Positions 17,072 to 26,219 are shown, counted from the first letter of the stretch. The stretch is 64,000 bases of DNA from UBA1479 sp040218445 (GCA_040218445.1 JAVJRK010000013.1:62001-126000), one strand, 5' to 3'. Program-made: numbers and translations. Notes: generated by a model not told the origin, from the sequence alone.

Positions 17072-17509
17072 CTAAATCAGCCCCAAACCACGCAGTTCGT
17101 CTGCCAATTCGGGCGGCAGGTCCGCCATCTGTTCGCCCGTCGCATCCAGGTCCGGCGGCGCGTCCGTGCCGTTCAGGTATCGCCAGCCTTGAAAGGCCCG
17201 TGATGCCCGGGGACGGACAGGAACCAATTCCGGATCAAGTACCAGACCGCAGGCCGGCTGCCCCTGCCCGTTAACGGTCTCGTCAAAGCCCAACAGGCGT
17301 TGGCGGCACCGCACGGCGCGTTTGATCACCCAATAGATGGACCCGCCTTCCATCAGTTCTACCTGACGCCGCGGCCACATGCGTGTGATGTGATACAGCC
17401 GGGGTTCCTGCCCTTGTTCGCGCCGGGCCTTCAAGCGCGCGCGCTGAAGCTGTGCCAGATGGTCGATACTTTCGACGCCGACGGAAAGCTTGATCAGATG
17501 CAGGGTCAT
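17072..17509 (-). CDS. DUF1489 family protein
   Basis: A 145-residue protein matching the alphaproteobacterial DUF1489 family (PF07370): LIKLSVGVESIDHLA at the N-terminus, then HITRMWPRRQVELMEGGSIY, then WVIKRAVRCRQRLLGFDE. The family is short, basic in the middle, soluble, and of unknown function. No clear Shine-Dalgarno precedes the ATG. It lies between a CheY-like gene and an Hpt gene on the same strand. Confidence 0.88.
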   Translation of the reverse strand: MTLHLIKLSVGVESIDHLAQLQRARLKARREQGQEPRLYHITRMWPRRQVELMEGGSIYWVIKRAVRCRQRLLGFDETVNGQGQPACGLVLDPELVPVRPRASRAFQGWRYLNGTDAPPDLDATGEQMADLPPELADELRGLGLI

Positions 17510-17613
17510 GGTTCGGACAACGGTGGGCCGTCAATGGGGAGCCCCCACCTTAGCAGGAAACCGTTGACGGAAAAGACCTTGGCCCGACAGGTTACCCACA
17601 GGCTTGAACAGGC

Positions 17614-18132
17614 TTACGCGGTCGCGGGCGGGTCCTGATAGGTATATTTTTCGCGGCGCTTTTCCAGCCCCGGAAACCGCATCTGGCGTCGGCGTCGGTC
17701 GGGGCCGTAGAAATCATCGGTCTGAATAAAACTGCGCGGGGTTTCAATGATATTGCTTAGGCGCAGGTAGACCGTACGTGTTGAAATCGGTTTGGCGAGA
17801 AATTCATGAACCCCGGCATCCCGGGCGCTGACGATCAATTCCTTGGACGTCTCGCCGGACACCATGATGATGGGGATATGCCGGTCCGCCGGGGTTTTCC
17901 CCGTCCGCACCAAACGCGTCAATTCCGTCCCGTTAATCGGCTTCATGATGTTGTCGACCAGCAGAACGTCGGCCGGATAATCCTGAAGATAGTCGATGGC
18001 TTCCTGACCGCTGGAAACCATCTGAAAATCCCCGACATTCAGTTCAAACAGCACCTGGCCCAGAAGCTTGCGCATGGGCGCATAGTCTTCCGCCACCAGA
18101 ACTTTGATCTGGGAAAAATCGTACTCAGCCAT
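17614..18132 (-). CDS. CheY-like response regulator with GPDRRRR tail
   Basis: A 172-residue protein. Residues about 8-130 are a receiver domain with acidic residues Glu15 and Asp16, phospho-acceptor Asp60 (DVLLVDNIMKP), a Ser in MVSGETS and the conserved Lys in FLAKPIS. The remaining 40 residues are a basic tail with FYGPDRRRRQMRFPG and no recognised DNA-binding fold. The ATG at 18132 has GGGGAG upstream. A paralogue with the same tail motif lies at 48455-49027. Close to an Hpt gene, it may take phosphate from it. Confidence 0.9.
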   Translation of the reverse strand: MAEYDFSQIKVLVAEDYAPMRKLLGQVLFELNVGDFQMVSSGQEAIDYLQDYPADVLLVDNIMKPINGTELTRLVRTGKTPADRHIPIIMVSGETSKELIVSARDAGVHEFLAKPISTRTVYLRLSNIIETPRSFIQTDDFYGPDRRRRQMRFPGLEKRREKYTYQDPPATA

Positions 18133-18166
18133 TCCCAACACTCCCCGTCGTGTTGCTTTTGGCTGG

Positions 18167-18958
18167 CTATTTCCTGACCCAATTGGGTGTTCTTTTTTCC
18201 AGGAAGGCCGCCAGCCCCTCCCTTCCCTCGTTCGAGGCGCGAACACGGGCGATATGCCCCGCCGTCTGTGCCATCAAGGCCTCGTTCCGTTCGTGCCCGA
18301 CCACATAGCGGACCAGGTTTTTAACCTCGGCCATGGCGCGCGGGCCGTTTTTCAGCAGAAGTTCGGCGAATTCCTTGGCTCTTGGCAGGACCTTGTCCTT
18401 GTCCGTGATCTCGGTAACAAGGCCCAGTTCCTCGGCCCGCAGGGCATCAAACCGTTCACCGGTCAGCATATAACGGGATGCCTGACGCGGTCCCATCGCC
18501 GAAATGATGTAGGGTCCGATGGCGGCCGGAATGATTCCCAGTTTGACCTCGGTCAACGCGAATTCCGCTTCATGTGCCGCAATCGCGATGTCACAGGCCG
18601 CGACCAATCCCACACCGCCGCCGTAAGCCGACCCCTGCACGGCGGCAATCGTCGGCTTGCGCAAACTGGCCAGGGTGAACATCAGACCAGCAAGCGCCTT
18701 TGCATCCTCTAGGTTTTCCTCATGGCCGTATTCGGCCATGCGCTGCATCCAATCGACATTGGCGCCGGCGGAAAAGCTTTTACCCGTGGATGCCAGGATC
18801 ACCACCCGCACGACAGTATCGCGGCTGAGCCCTTGGAGTTCACGCGTCAGACGATTGATAAGTTCGTCATCGAATGCGTTGTGCACCTCGGGCCGTTGCA
18901 ACGTAACCGTGGCGATACCACCCGCGATCTCGGTGATGAAATGTGCGCTGGTGTTCAT
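18167..18958 (-). CDS. enoyl-CoA hydratase/isomerase family protein, methylglutaconyl-CoA hydratase-like
   Basis: A 263-residue crotonase-fold enzyme. The oxyanion-hole segments are FSAGANVDWM and GSAYGGGVGLVAACD, and LTEVKLGIIPAAIGPYI contains a catalytic-type Glu in the context typical of 3-methylglutaconyl-CoA hydratase (LiuC, leucine breakdown). GGAG lies before the ATG at 18958. No other leu/iva genes are adjacent, although a LiuR-like regulator is about 5.8 kb away, so the exact substrate remains open. Confidence 0.88.
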   Translation of the reverse strand: MNTSAHFITEIAGGIATVTLQRPEVHNAFDDELINRLTRELQGLSRDTVVRVVILASTGKSFSAGANVDWMQRMAEYGHEENLEDAKALAGLMFTLASLRKPTIAAVQGSAYGGGVGLVAACDIAIAAHEAEFALTEVKLGIIPAAIGPYIISAMGPRQASRYMLTGERFDALRAEELGLVTEITDKDKVLPRAKEFAELLLKNGPRAMAEVKNLVRYVVGHERNEALMAQTAGHIARVRASNEGREGLAAFLEKRTPNWVRK

Positions 18959-19057
18959 TTATTTCTCCACGCCCAGGATGAATATACCGCCTTCCCGAGC
19001 ACCCTCACGAGAGCAAATTAACTTTTCAGACCCACGGCAGGCAACCTAGCCAAACGG

Positions 19058-19462
19058 CTATTCCTTACGGGGCGGCTTTTCCCCGACGGGATGGCCGGCT
19101 TCCTTCCAGGCCTTGAAGCCGCCTTCAAGGTGGGCGATTGGCTCCAACCCCATGTCCTGCAACGCCTTGGTCGCCAGGGCGGACCGCCAAGCGGACTGAC
19201 AATACAGAACGAACTTCTTGCCCGATGCAAAGACATCCTTGTGATAGGGGCTGTCGGGATCGACCCAGAACTCCAACATGCCGCGCGGCGCATGAAAGGC
19301 TCCGGGGACCATGCCTTCACGCTCCAACTCCCGGACATCACGGATGTCTACGAATTGGACATCGGGATCATCCAGCAAAGCCGCCGCCCCGGAAACGGGC
19401 ACGGTTTCGATTTCGGCATTGGCCTCTGCGACCAGTTGTTTCACGCCTTTTTTCATCTGCAT
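19058..19462 (-). CDS. rhodanese-like domain protein
   Basis: A 134-residue single rhodanese domain. FVDIRDVRELEREGMVPGA is the conserved N-terminal block and the active Cys88 lies in VLYCQSAWRS; the last block is LEGGFKAWKEAGHPV. It would transfer sulfane sulfur or act as a redox/binding module. The ATG at 19462 is taken because AGGGACG lies seven to eight bases upstream; a GTG six codons earlier and an ATG two codons later are alternatives. Confidence 0.9.
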   Translation of the reverse strand: MQMKKGVKQLVAEANAEIETVPVSGAAALLDDPDVQFVDIRDVRELEREGMVPGAFHAPRGMLEFWVDPDSPYHKDVFASGKKFVLYCQSAWRSALATKALQDMGLEPIAHLEGGFKAWKEAGHPVGEKPPRKE

Positions 19463-19493
19463 GATCTGCGTCCCTTGCACTATGTCCCTTGCG

Positions 19494-20108
19494 TTATACG
19501 TCCTTACCGAGAAAGCGTTCGATCTGCCACAGCCGGTCGGAGCCGAAGAACGGCTCGCCGTCGATCAGAAAGTAGGGCGACCCGAACACCCCCAGTTCCA
19601 GGGCTTCGGCGGTCTTGTCCTTGACCCGCTGTTTGACGTCGTCCTGGGTGACGGCATCGGCCAAGGCAGCCCCGTCGATCCCCGTTTCCTCGCCGATCAG
19701 AATGACATCCTGAATGTCGGAAATATCCACGCCCCTCCCGAAGTAGTGATGATAGCAGGCCAGGGCGAACGGTACCGCCTTTTCCGGGTCCGCATCTAAA
19801 AGCCAGTAATACGCCCGCGCCGCCGCCAGGGTGGCAATGGGGAAAGGTTCCGGCCAAACAAATGGTGCGCCCATCATTTGCGCCAGGCGCGGGACATCCT
19901 GACGCATATAGTCGCCTTTCAGGCCGATATCCGCGTTGGGGACATTTCCTGTCTGTTTGAAGATCACACCCAGCATGATCGGATGCCAATTGACGGCACG
20001 GCCGAACCGCGCGCCGATCTTGTCGATCTTCTGTGCCGCCAGATATCCATAGGGCGACGAGAAATCGAAATAGAACTCGATCGCGCCTTTGTTGTCTGCA
20101 GTGCTCAT
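19494..20108 (-). CDS. 2-hydroxychromene-2-carboxylate isomerase family protein (DsbA fold)
   Basis: A 204-residue DsbA-fold protein of the kappa-class GST/HCCA isomerase family. IEFYFDFSSPYGYLAAQKI is the diagnostic start, with Ser in place of the DsbA cysteines, and ELGVFGSPYFLIDGEPFFG is the cis-proline block. In naphthalene pathways it isomerises 2-hydroxychromene-2-carboxylate with glutathione, but most members have unknown substrates. GAGAGG precedes the ATG. It shares direction and short gaps with the rhodanese and SDR genes. Confidence 0.88.
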   Translation of the reverse strand: MSTADNKGAIEFYFDFSSPYGYLAAQKIDKIGARFGRAVNWHPIMLGVIFKQTGNVPNADIGLKGDYMRQDVPRLAQMMGAPFVWPEPFPIATLAAARAYYWLLDADPEKAVPFALACYHHYFGRGVDISDIQDVILIGEETGIDGAALADAVTQDDVKQRVKDKTAEALELGVFGSPYFLIDGEPFFGSDRLWQIERFLGKDV

Positions 20109-20141
20109 TTCGCCTCTCTTTATGTCGGGATGCTTGCGCGT

Positions 20142-20828
20142 CTACCAGGGGATTTCCCGCCCGTCATAGGCGAAAAACCGGCCGCTTTCCGTCATCCCGG
20201 CCCCGGCCAGAACCCGGCGAATGCCCTGGACGCTGGTGGCCGTGTCGATCGCCGCTTCCGCGCCGCCCATATCGGTCTGCACCCAACCCGGATGCAGCAG
20301 GATCACCGCGACGTTCTGGTCGCGCACTTCCTCGGCAAAGACATGCATGGCCATGTTCACCGCCGCCTTGGATGTCCGGTAGGCATAGGATGCCGAATGG
20401 GGCGACGATTCCGCGATGCTGGCCAGGACAGATGACACCGTGGCGATCATGCCGCCGCCTTGGGCCGCGACCAGGGGTAGAAAGGTCGAGGACATCTTCA
20501 GCGGCGCCATGGTGTTAACCCGGAAAGAGGCCTCCCAATCGGCATAGTCGATCCCGGTGCTGCCATGATTGCGGTCATCGTACACACCCGCGTTGTTGAC
20601 CAACAGATCGATCTTAGTGTCCTGCAAATCGCCCGCCAGCCGGTCGATCTGGCGATGGTCGGAAACGTCCAGGCCGTGAACCTGGATGTCACCGGATATG
20701 GTCGCCAATTCCCCCGGCTGGATCGGATTGCGGCAGGTCGCTATGACCGTCCATCCATCGGCGCCGTACTGCCGTGCCATTTCAAGGCCGATCCCCCGGT
20801 TGGCACCGGATATAAATACGGTTGGCAT
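20142..20828 (-). CDS. short-chain dehydrogenase/reductase
   Basis: A 228-residue classical SDR. The NAD(P)-binding turn is ISGANRGIG near the N-terminus, the stabilising NNAG motif is in LLVNNAGVYD, and the catalytic Tyr-x-x-x-Lys is in YAYRTSKAAVN with an upstream Ser in ATVSSVLAS. The pattern resembles the C-factor/sniffer-like subgroup. AAGGGAAGGA lies upstream of the ATG at 20828, which marks the true start. It ends near the DsbA-fold isomerase gene and follows the thiolase gene by 28 bases, suggesting an operon. Confidence 0.9.
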   Translation of the reverse strand: MPTVFISGANRGIGLEMARQYGADGWTVIATCRNPIQPGELATISGDIQVHGLDVSDHRQIDRLAGDLQDTKIDLLVNNAGVYDDRNHGSTGIDYADWEASFRVNTMAPLKMSSTFLPLVAAQGGGMIATVSSVLASIAESSPHSASYAYRTSKAAVNMAMHVFAEEVRDQNVAVILLHPGWVQTDMGGAEAAIDTATSVQGIRRVLAGAGMTESGRFFAYDGREIPW

Positions 20829-20856
20829 TGCGTTCCTTCCCTTCTGGTCCGTTTGT

Positions 20857-22050
20857 TCAGGTGATCCGCTCGACCGCAACGGCCGTGGCCTCGCCACCGC
20901 CGATGCACAAGGACGCGACACCCTTGGACAGATCGTATTTTTGCAACGCCGCCAGCAGCGTCACCAGAATGCGCGCCCCCGACGCCCCGATGGGGTGTCC
21001 CAGGGCACAGGCGCCGCCATGGACGTTGACCTTGTCATGGGGCAGGTCCAGATCGCGCATGGCCGCCATGGTGACCACGGCGAAGGCTTCATTGATTTCG
21101 AACAGGTCCACATCGGTCAGGTCCCAGCCGACCTTATCGGCCAGCTTCTGCATCGCCCCGACCGGCGCCGTGGTGAACCAGCAGGGCTGATGGGCATGCG
21201 TGGCATGACCATGGATGACGGCGAGCGGCGTCAGGCCGCGCTTTTCGGCCTCGGACCGGCGCATCAGCACCAGCGCCGCCGCCCCGTCGGAAATCGACGA
21301 TGAATTGGCGGGCGTGACCGTGCCGTCCTTGGCAAAGGCAGGCTTCAAGGCGCGGATCTTGTCCGGGTCGGCCTTCAGCGGTTGTTCGTCCCGTTCCACC
21401 GTGACCTCGGCCTTACGGGTCTTGACGGTGACGGGAACGACCTCGCCGTCGAAAGTGCCGTCCTCGATCGCCTTTTTTGCACGATCCAGCGAGGTAATGG
21501 CGAAATCGTCCTGGGCCTCGCGCGTGAACTGATAATGGGTCGCCGTATCCTCGGCGAAGGTGCCCATCAGACGCCCCTTGTCGTAGGCATCTTCAAGCCC
21601 GTCCAGGAACATATGATCCATGACCTGACCGTGCCCCATGCGGTAGCCGCCACGCGCTTTTTCCAGCAGGTAGGGTGCATTGGTCATGCTTTCCATCCCA
21701 CCCGCGACCATGACGTCCCCGGCCCCGGCCAGAATGCCGTCATGGGCCAGCATGGCCGCCTTCATGCCCGAGCCGCACATCTTGTTCAACGTCGTGCAGG
21801 GCACGCCTTCGGGCAGGCCCGCACCCAGCGATGCCTGGCGCGCGGGCGCCTGGCCCAGACCGGCCGGCAGCACGATGCCCATATAGACCTCGTCGACCGC
21901 ATCGGGTGCGACGCCGGCACGTTGCAAAGCGGCCTTGATCGCAGCCGATCCCAATTCGGGCGCGCGGGCGCCGGAAAGGTCCCCCTGAAACCCGCCCATG
22001 GGGGTGCGGGCAGCACCCGCGATGACGATCGGATCCATATCCCTGGTCAT
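20857..22050 (-). CDS. acetyl-CoA acetyltransferase (thiolase II)
   Basis: A 397-residue thiolase that condenses or cleaves acetyl units on CoA. The nucleophile Cys92 is in NKMCGSGMKAA, the His is in GGACALGHPIGASGAR and the second Cys in SLCIGGGEATA. Length and motifs fit AtoB/PhaA-type enzymes used in short-chain fatty acid, ketone body or PHB metabolism. GGGAAGGA precedes the ATG. It heads the group SDR - DsbA-fold isomerase - rhodanese - enoyl-CoA hydratase on the minus strand. Confidence 0.93.
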   Translation of the reverse strand: MTRDMDPIVIAGAARTPMGGFQGDLSGARAPELGSAAIKAALQRAGVAPDAVDEVYMGIVLPAGLGQAPARQASLGAGLPEGVPCTTLNKMCGSGMKAAMLAHDGILAGAGDVMVAGGMESMTNAPYLLEKARGGYRMGHGQVMDHMFLDGLEDAYDKGRLMGTFAEDTATHYQFTREAQDDFAITSLDRAKKAIEDGTFDGEVVPVTVKTRKAEVTVERDEQPLKADPDKIRALKPAFAKDGTVTPANSSSISDGAAALVLMRRSEAEKRGLTPLAVIHGHATHAHQPCWFTTAPVGAMQKLADKVGWDLTDVDLFEINEAFAVVTMAAMRDLDLPHDKVNVHGGACALGHPIGASGARILVTLLAALQKYDLSKGVASLCIGGGEATAVAVERIT

Positions 22051-22066
22051 GGTGCTTCCTTCCCAG

Positions 22067-22501
22067 TTAGAACTTAATCAGGTGGCCGTAGTTATAGACC
22101 ACCATGGCAAAGCCCAGCCATTCGGCAATCAACCAGCCCCGCATCAGATCGGCCCAGATTTGGTTTTCGCAATTGGGGGCACACCGCCACAGGCTGACCG
22201 TCATCCAAATGAGGTACGGCACGGCAAGGAACGATCCAAGAACCATCCCTGTAATCGCCCCGTAATAGCCCCCTTGCGTATCCTGCGGGGCGAACAGCAA
22301 GCCGATCTGCAGACCGATCAGGATCATCGCAAGGCTGCTGGCGATCACCACGCCCATGCCGAACACGCCGTAAGCCCAGAACACGATCCACAGCCGTTCC
22401 CGCCCATGCCAGCATTTGCGGAGAATGGGCTCCGGTGGCTCGTCTCCCGGCGTTCCGCCGCCGTGCAGGTCAATGTAGATAGGCGTTTGATCGTTGATCA
22501 T
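22067..22501 (-). CDS. hypothetical membrane protein
   Basis: A 144-residue protein starting MINDQTPIYIDLHGGG, with three hydrophobic helices (about residues 43-70, 83-105 and a weaker one near the C-terminus). I do not recognise the family. The ATG overlaps the stop of the preceding membrane-protein gene (ATGA), so the two are translationally coupled and may form a complex. Confidence 0.7.
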   Translation of the reverse strand: MINDQTPIYIDLHGGGTPGDEPPEPILRKCWHGRERLWIVFWAYGVFGMGVVIASSLAMILIGLQIGLLFAPQDTQGGYYGAITGMVLGSFLAVPYLIWMTVSLWRCAPNCENQIWADLMRGWLIAEWLGFAMVVYNYGHLIKF

Positions 22502-22878
22502 CGTGACAATCCAACAAAAGCGGATAACGCGTTGGCCAAAACCAGCAAAGCGACCATGCCGCGTGCCGTGGTCGGCCAAACACCCGGCGGTTCATGATCG
22601 ACGGCCCGCCAAACGCCGACGCACCACCAGATGAACGCCGCCAGCAAAATCCATTCGGTCAGCCGCAGCAGACCGTCAAGCACATAGAGTTCACCCGCGA
22701 AATAGGGCGACTGCGGCACCCGGAACAAGGTCACGATACCACGCTCGACCCCATAGCCGATGAACCAGACAGCCCCGCCCAGCCAGAACATCGGTTTCAG
22801 GGGAATTTTCCCTTTCCAGCCGTCCGTGCACCATCGAAGCAGGGTCGCGCTGAGGGTTGAGGGGGGCTTTTCGTTCAT
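22498..22878 (-). CDS. hypothetical membrane protein
   Basis: A 126-residue protein with three hydrophobic segments (PMFWLGGAVWFIGYGV, WILLAAFIWWCVGVW and GMVALLVLANALSAF). Not recognised. AAGGA precedes the ATG at 22878. It overlaps the next membrane-protein gene by four bases, and the thioesterase gene ends 16 bases upstream on the same strand. Confidence 0.7.
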   Translation of the reverse strand: MNEKPPSTLSATLLRWCTDGWKGKIPLKPMFWLGGAVWFIGYGVERGIVTLFRVPQSPYFAGELYVLDGLLRLTEWILLAAFIWWCVGVWRAVDHEPPGVWPTTARGMVALLVLANALSAFVGLSR

Positions 22879-22894
22879 TGAGTGTCCTTGGTCA

Positions 22895-23353
22895 TTAGCC
22901 GATCACGTCGCCCCGGCCCTGAATCCGCATCAGGGTCTGTTGCAAGGCGGCACAAGCCACCGGCTGGCCATCCTTGACGACCATCACGTCGGCACGGCTG
23001 ACGGTCAGCGTCCGTCCGGGACGAACCACATAGCCGCGGGCGATCAGTTCGTCGCCGTCAGCCGGCGCCATCAGGTTCAATTTGTATTCCACGGTCAGCA
23101 CCCCGTCGTCGGCCCCCATCAGGCTATAGGCCGCGTATCCACCCGCCGAGTCCGCAATCGTGCCGACCACGCCGCCGTGGAAAAACCCGTGCTGCTGGGA
23201 CACGGCATCCGAATAGGGCAGTTCGATCTCGCAATACCCCGGGCGGACCTCGCCCAGCCGCGCACCGATATGGGCCATGATGCCCTGCTTGTCGAAACTG
23301 TCGCGCACACGTTGGGCGAACGCATCATCGGCCGGCTGGAATTCCGTGTTCAT
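22895..23353 (-). CDS. PaaI family hotdog thioesterase
   Basis: A 152-residue hotdog-fold protein. The family motif is QQHGFFHGGVVGTIADSAGG, in which the HGG turn and downstream Asp form the active site, followed by TVEYKLNLMAPA. It should hydrolyse acyl- or aryl-CoA thioesters. AAGGCG lies before the ATG. It sits downstream of an aspartate dehydrogenase gene (23-base gap). Confidence 0.9.
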   Translation of the reverse strand: MNTEFQPADDAFAQRVRDSFDKQGIMAHIGARLGEVRPGYCEIELPYSDAVSQQHGFFHGGVVGTIADSAGGYAAYSLMGADDGVLTVEYKLNLMAPADGDELIARGYVVRPGRTLTVSRADVMVVKDGQPVACAALQQTLMRIQGRGDVIG

Positions 23354-23376
23354 GTCAAACGGCGCCTTTTACAGCC

Positions 23377-24219
23377 CTATGTGCCGACCCGAAGCGGGCT
23401 GACCAGCCCGCGCAGGGTGGCGATCATACTCAACGGTACGATCTTGCCCGTTGCGGGGTTTTCTTCCGTCGGCTCGCCCGCGATCTTCATTTCCACATTC
23501 AGGATGTCGGATTCGACGGTAATCCAGTGGGTGTTGCGGGTGATCGTCGGATCGGCCCAGACCTCATAACGCGTTTCATCGGGCCCCAGGCCGGCAAGGC
23601 CCAAGGCAACGGCTACGTTGACGTTGGCCGGGAACTTGTCTGCGGCGGCGCGGACAGATCCTTCATAAAGCTTCTTGGGCGCGTTCAGGCCCATCAGGTT
23701 GATGCCCTGCTCCCGGACCCAGACCGCTTTCTGAAACCCGGCGGGCGGCTTATGCGTGCGCATGGTCACTGACCGCAGGTCACCCTCGGCGGCGGCACGC
23801 ACCGTGTCCAGGCCGACAATGGCCCCCGTGGGCACGACGATACGCGCCCCCGTTTCACGGGCGCGCTCGACCAAATCCATGTGATGAAGCAACTGCGATA
23901 CGGACAGCGGCACCAGGATACGCCCCTGTTCGACCGCAGGGCCGCAAACATCCAGAAAACGTTCCGGCGGCGCACATTCAACAACCACATCCGCGATTTC
24001 GGCAAGGTCCGCCAGATCCATGATCTGGGGCGGACTGTTCAGATGCGCCAAACGCGATGCGGCGCGCTCCTTGTTCCCGGCCGATACGGCAACCAGTTCC
24101 AATCCCGGCTCGTCATCCGTATCGAGCCATTCCGCCACCGGCAAACCGACAGCACCCAAGCCGCCCAATGCAACGCGCAAGGGGGCACCCTGTAACGGTT
24201 TCTTTTTATTGATAGACAC
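23377..24219 (-). CDS. L-aspartate dehydrogenase-like protein (NadX/DUF108 family)
   Basis: A 280-residue NAD(P)-dependent oxidoreductase. GGLGAVGLPVAEWLD is the Rossmann turn, VVECAPPERFLD follows, and the second half contains GFQKAVWVREQG and FPANVNVAVALGLAG, typical of aspartate dehydrogenase, which makes iminoaspartate for NAD synthesis or recycles aspartate. The start is GTG at 24219, placed eight bases after GGAGG; an upstream GTG at 24249 lies before that ribosome site and is not preferred. No nadA or nadC is adjacent, so it may serve catabolism. Confidence 0.88.
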   Translation of the reverse strand: MSINKKKPLQGAPLRVALGGLGAVGLPVAEWLDTDDEPGLELVAVSAGNKERAASRLAHLNSPPQIMDLADLAEIADVVVECAPPERFLDVCGPAVEQGRILVPLSVSQLLHHMDLVERARETGARIVVPTGAIVGLDTVRAAAEGDLRSVTMRTHKPPAGFQKAVWVREQGINLMGLNAPKKLYEGSVRAAADKFPANVNVAVALGLAGLGPDETRYEVWADPTITRNTHWITVESDILNVEMKIAGEPTEENPATGKIVPLSMIATLRGLVSPLRVGT

Positions 24220-24299
24220 AGGCGTTTCCTCCGGTCCCTTCCTTCCCACACGGACCAGGCAAAATCAACGGCGGGATGTTTCAATCTGCGTGGATGCGC

Positions 24300-24716
24300 T
24301 CAGCTTGCGGCCTTGGCGCGGCGGCCTTCGCGGTCCGCCAAAAGGGCCTGCGACTGGGTTTCCAGGCGGTCCAATTCACCCAGGGTCTCAATGATGTCTT
24401 CCTGCTGGCTGCGCAACTGTTCGCGCCGGGCCTGAAGCTTGCCGATGAACAGTTTAAGCTGTGAGACTTCGGACGGGTCCGCGTCGTAAAGATCGATCAT
24501 TTCGCGAATCTCATCCAGGGAGAACCCCAGCCGTTTGCCGCGCATGATCAGGCGCAGGCGGACATGATCACGGGCACCATAAATGCGCCGCTGGCCATCC
24601 CGGTCCGGGCTCAGAAGCCCTTTGTCCTCATAGAAACGGATCGCACGGGTAGTGACCCCGAATTCGCGGGCCAGTTCGGCGATGCCGTACATCTGTTGCG
24701 TCTGATCCAATGCCAT
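24300..24716 (-). CDS. MerR family regulator, LiuR-like
   Basis: A 138-residue regulator. Residues about 8-75 form the MerR helix-turn-helix and wing (YGIAELAREFGVTTRAIRFY, then RRIYGARDHVRLRLI); the rest is the long dimerisation helix (ARREQLRSQQEDIIETLGEL). It lacks the C-terminal metal cysteines and resembles LiuR, the repressor/activator of branched-chain amino acid and acyl-CoA breakdown. The operator at 24733-24748 lies just upstream of its own start, indicating autoregulation. Confidence 0.88.
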   Translation of the reverse strand: MALDQTQQMYGIAELAREFGVTTRAIRFYEDKGLLSPDRDGQRRIYGARDHVRLRLIMRGKRLGFSLDEIREMIDLYDADPSEVSQLKLFIGKLQARREQLRSQQEDIIETLGELDRLETQSQALLADREGRRAKAAS

Positions 24717-24732
24717 GACCGGACTTTAGCTA

Positions 24733-24748
24733 ACGTTTACGTAAACGT
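24733..24748. promoter_or_regulatory. MerR/LiuR-type operator
   Basis: ACGTTTACGTAAACGT is a perfect 16-bp palindrome 17 bases upstream of the MerR gene start, embedded in a longer TTTAC-rich repeat. It matches the TTTACGTTTACGTAAA-type operators known for LiuR. No second copy was seen in the window. Confidence 0.7.
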
Positions 24749-24803
24749 AAAGCATGCCGTCACCGGCACGCCCCCGGCCCTGCTCGCTGCCATCCCCTTC
24801 AAA

Positions 24804-26219
24804 TTACAACAGGAACGCGGCCGCCAGTCCCAGGAAGGCGAAGAACCCGACCACGTCGGTAATCGTCGTCAGAAACACGCTGGAGGCAATCGCCGGGTCG
24901 ATCCCGGCCTTGTCCAACAGCAACGGAATGGACGCCCCGGCCAGTCCCGCGACCACCATGTTGACGATCATGGCCAAGCCGATGATCACGCCGATTTCCG
25001 GCGCCTGGAACCATAGCCAGGCGATCACGCCGGTAATCACCGCGAAGATCACGCCGTTGATCACGCCAACCAGCAGTTCCTTGCCGATCACGCGGTAGGC
25101 GTTGGTCGATGTCAGCTCGCGCGTCGCCAGGGCACGCACGGCGACGGTCAGGGTCTGCGTGCCCGCATTCCCACCCATCGAGGCCACGATGGGCATGAGA
25201 ATGGCCAGGGCCACGACCTGCTGCAGCGTCGTTTCGAACAACCCGATGACCATCGACGCCAGGATCGCCGTGAACAGATTGACCAAAAGCCAGCGGAACC
25301 GCGCCTTGGTCGTATCCATGGCCGCATCGTACAGATCGACCTCGCCGACACCGGCCATGGCCAGCATGTCTTCTTCGTGTTCTTCATGGATGACGTCGAC
25401 CACGTCATCGATGGTGATGGCGCCGACCAACCGGTTGGCCTCATCGACCACGGGGGCGGAGACCAGATCGCGCTGGCGGAACAGGAAGGCGACGTCTTCC
25501 TGGTCCATGGTCACGGGGATCAGTTTCAATTCCGTCTGCATCAATTCGGACACACGGACCGGCCGTTTGGACCGCAACAGGTGGCTCAGGTGGATGGCGC
25601 CGACGGGCTTATGCATCGGGTCGACGACGAAAATGTCGTAAAACGACGTGGGCAGAATGTCGTCTTCGCCTTCCGCCGCGTCGCGCATGTAATCGATGGT
25701 TTCGCCGACGGTCCAATGGCTCGGGACCGTGACGATTTCGCGCTGCATCAGGCGGCCGGCGGAATCTTCGGGATAGGACAGGCTTTGTTCGATCAGACGC
25801 CGGTCCGGGGCCGGCATGGCCTCCAGCACCTTCTGCTGATCGGGGCCCTCCAATTCCTCGACGATCTCGACCACATCGTCGGAATCAAGGTCCTGGACGG
25901 CGGCGGCGATCTGCTCGGGCGCCATGTCCTCGAACACGTCCTCGCGGACCGCTTCGTCAAGCTCGGTCCAGACCTCGGTCGGCAGGGCTTCGCCCAGTTC
26001 GGCCAAAAACTTGTTGCGGTCGTCGGTGTTCAGGCGCTCGACCACATCCGCCACGTCGGCGTAATGCAGCCCATCGACCAGTTCTTTCAAGCCTTCCGTA
26101 TCGCCCTGGGACAGCGCCGTGATCACGGCGGCATCGACGATATCGTGCGTGTCCTCGCCCGGGTCTTCGACCGGGGTTTCGGGCTCGATCTCAGGGATAT
26201 CGTCCGGGCGTTCGCTCAC
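24804..26219 (-). CDS. mgtE: MgtE family magnesium transporter
   Basis: A 471-residue inner-membrane Mg2+ channel. About residues 25-150 are the helical MgtE N domain, 150-275 two CBS domains (LPTSFYDIFVVDPMHKPVGA and the second ending VDDVVDVIHEEHEED), then a plug helix and five transmembrane helices from about 305 on; the pore block ILMPIVASMGGNAGTQTLTV is conserved. The N domain closes the pore when Mg2+ is high. Start is GTG with GGAG upstream. No M-box-like riboswitch is visible in the 169-base spacer before it. Confidence 0.95.
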   Translation of the reverse strand: MSERPDDIPEIEPETPVEDPGEDTHDIVDAAVITALSQGDTEGLKELVDGLHYADVADVVERLNTDDRNKFLAELGEALPTEVWTELDEAVREDVFEDMAPEQIAAAVQDLDSDDVVEIVEELEGPDQQKVLEAMPAPDRRLIEQSLSYPEDSAGRLMQREIVTVPSHWTVGETIDYMRDAAEGEDDILPTSFYDIFVVDPMHKPVGAIHLSHLLRSKRPVRVSELMQTELKLIPVTMDQEDVAFLFRQRDLVSAPVVDEANRLVGAITIDDVVDVIHEEHEEDMLAMAGVGEVDLYDAAMDTTKARFRWLLVNLFTAILASMVIGLFETTLQQVVALAILMPIVASMGGNAGTQTLTVAVRALATRELTSTNAYRVIGKELLVGVINGVIFAVITGVIAWLWFQAPEIGVIIGLAMIVNMVVAGLAGASIPLLLDKAGIDPAIASSVFLTTITDVVGFFAFLGLAAAFLL

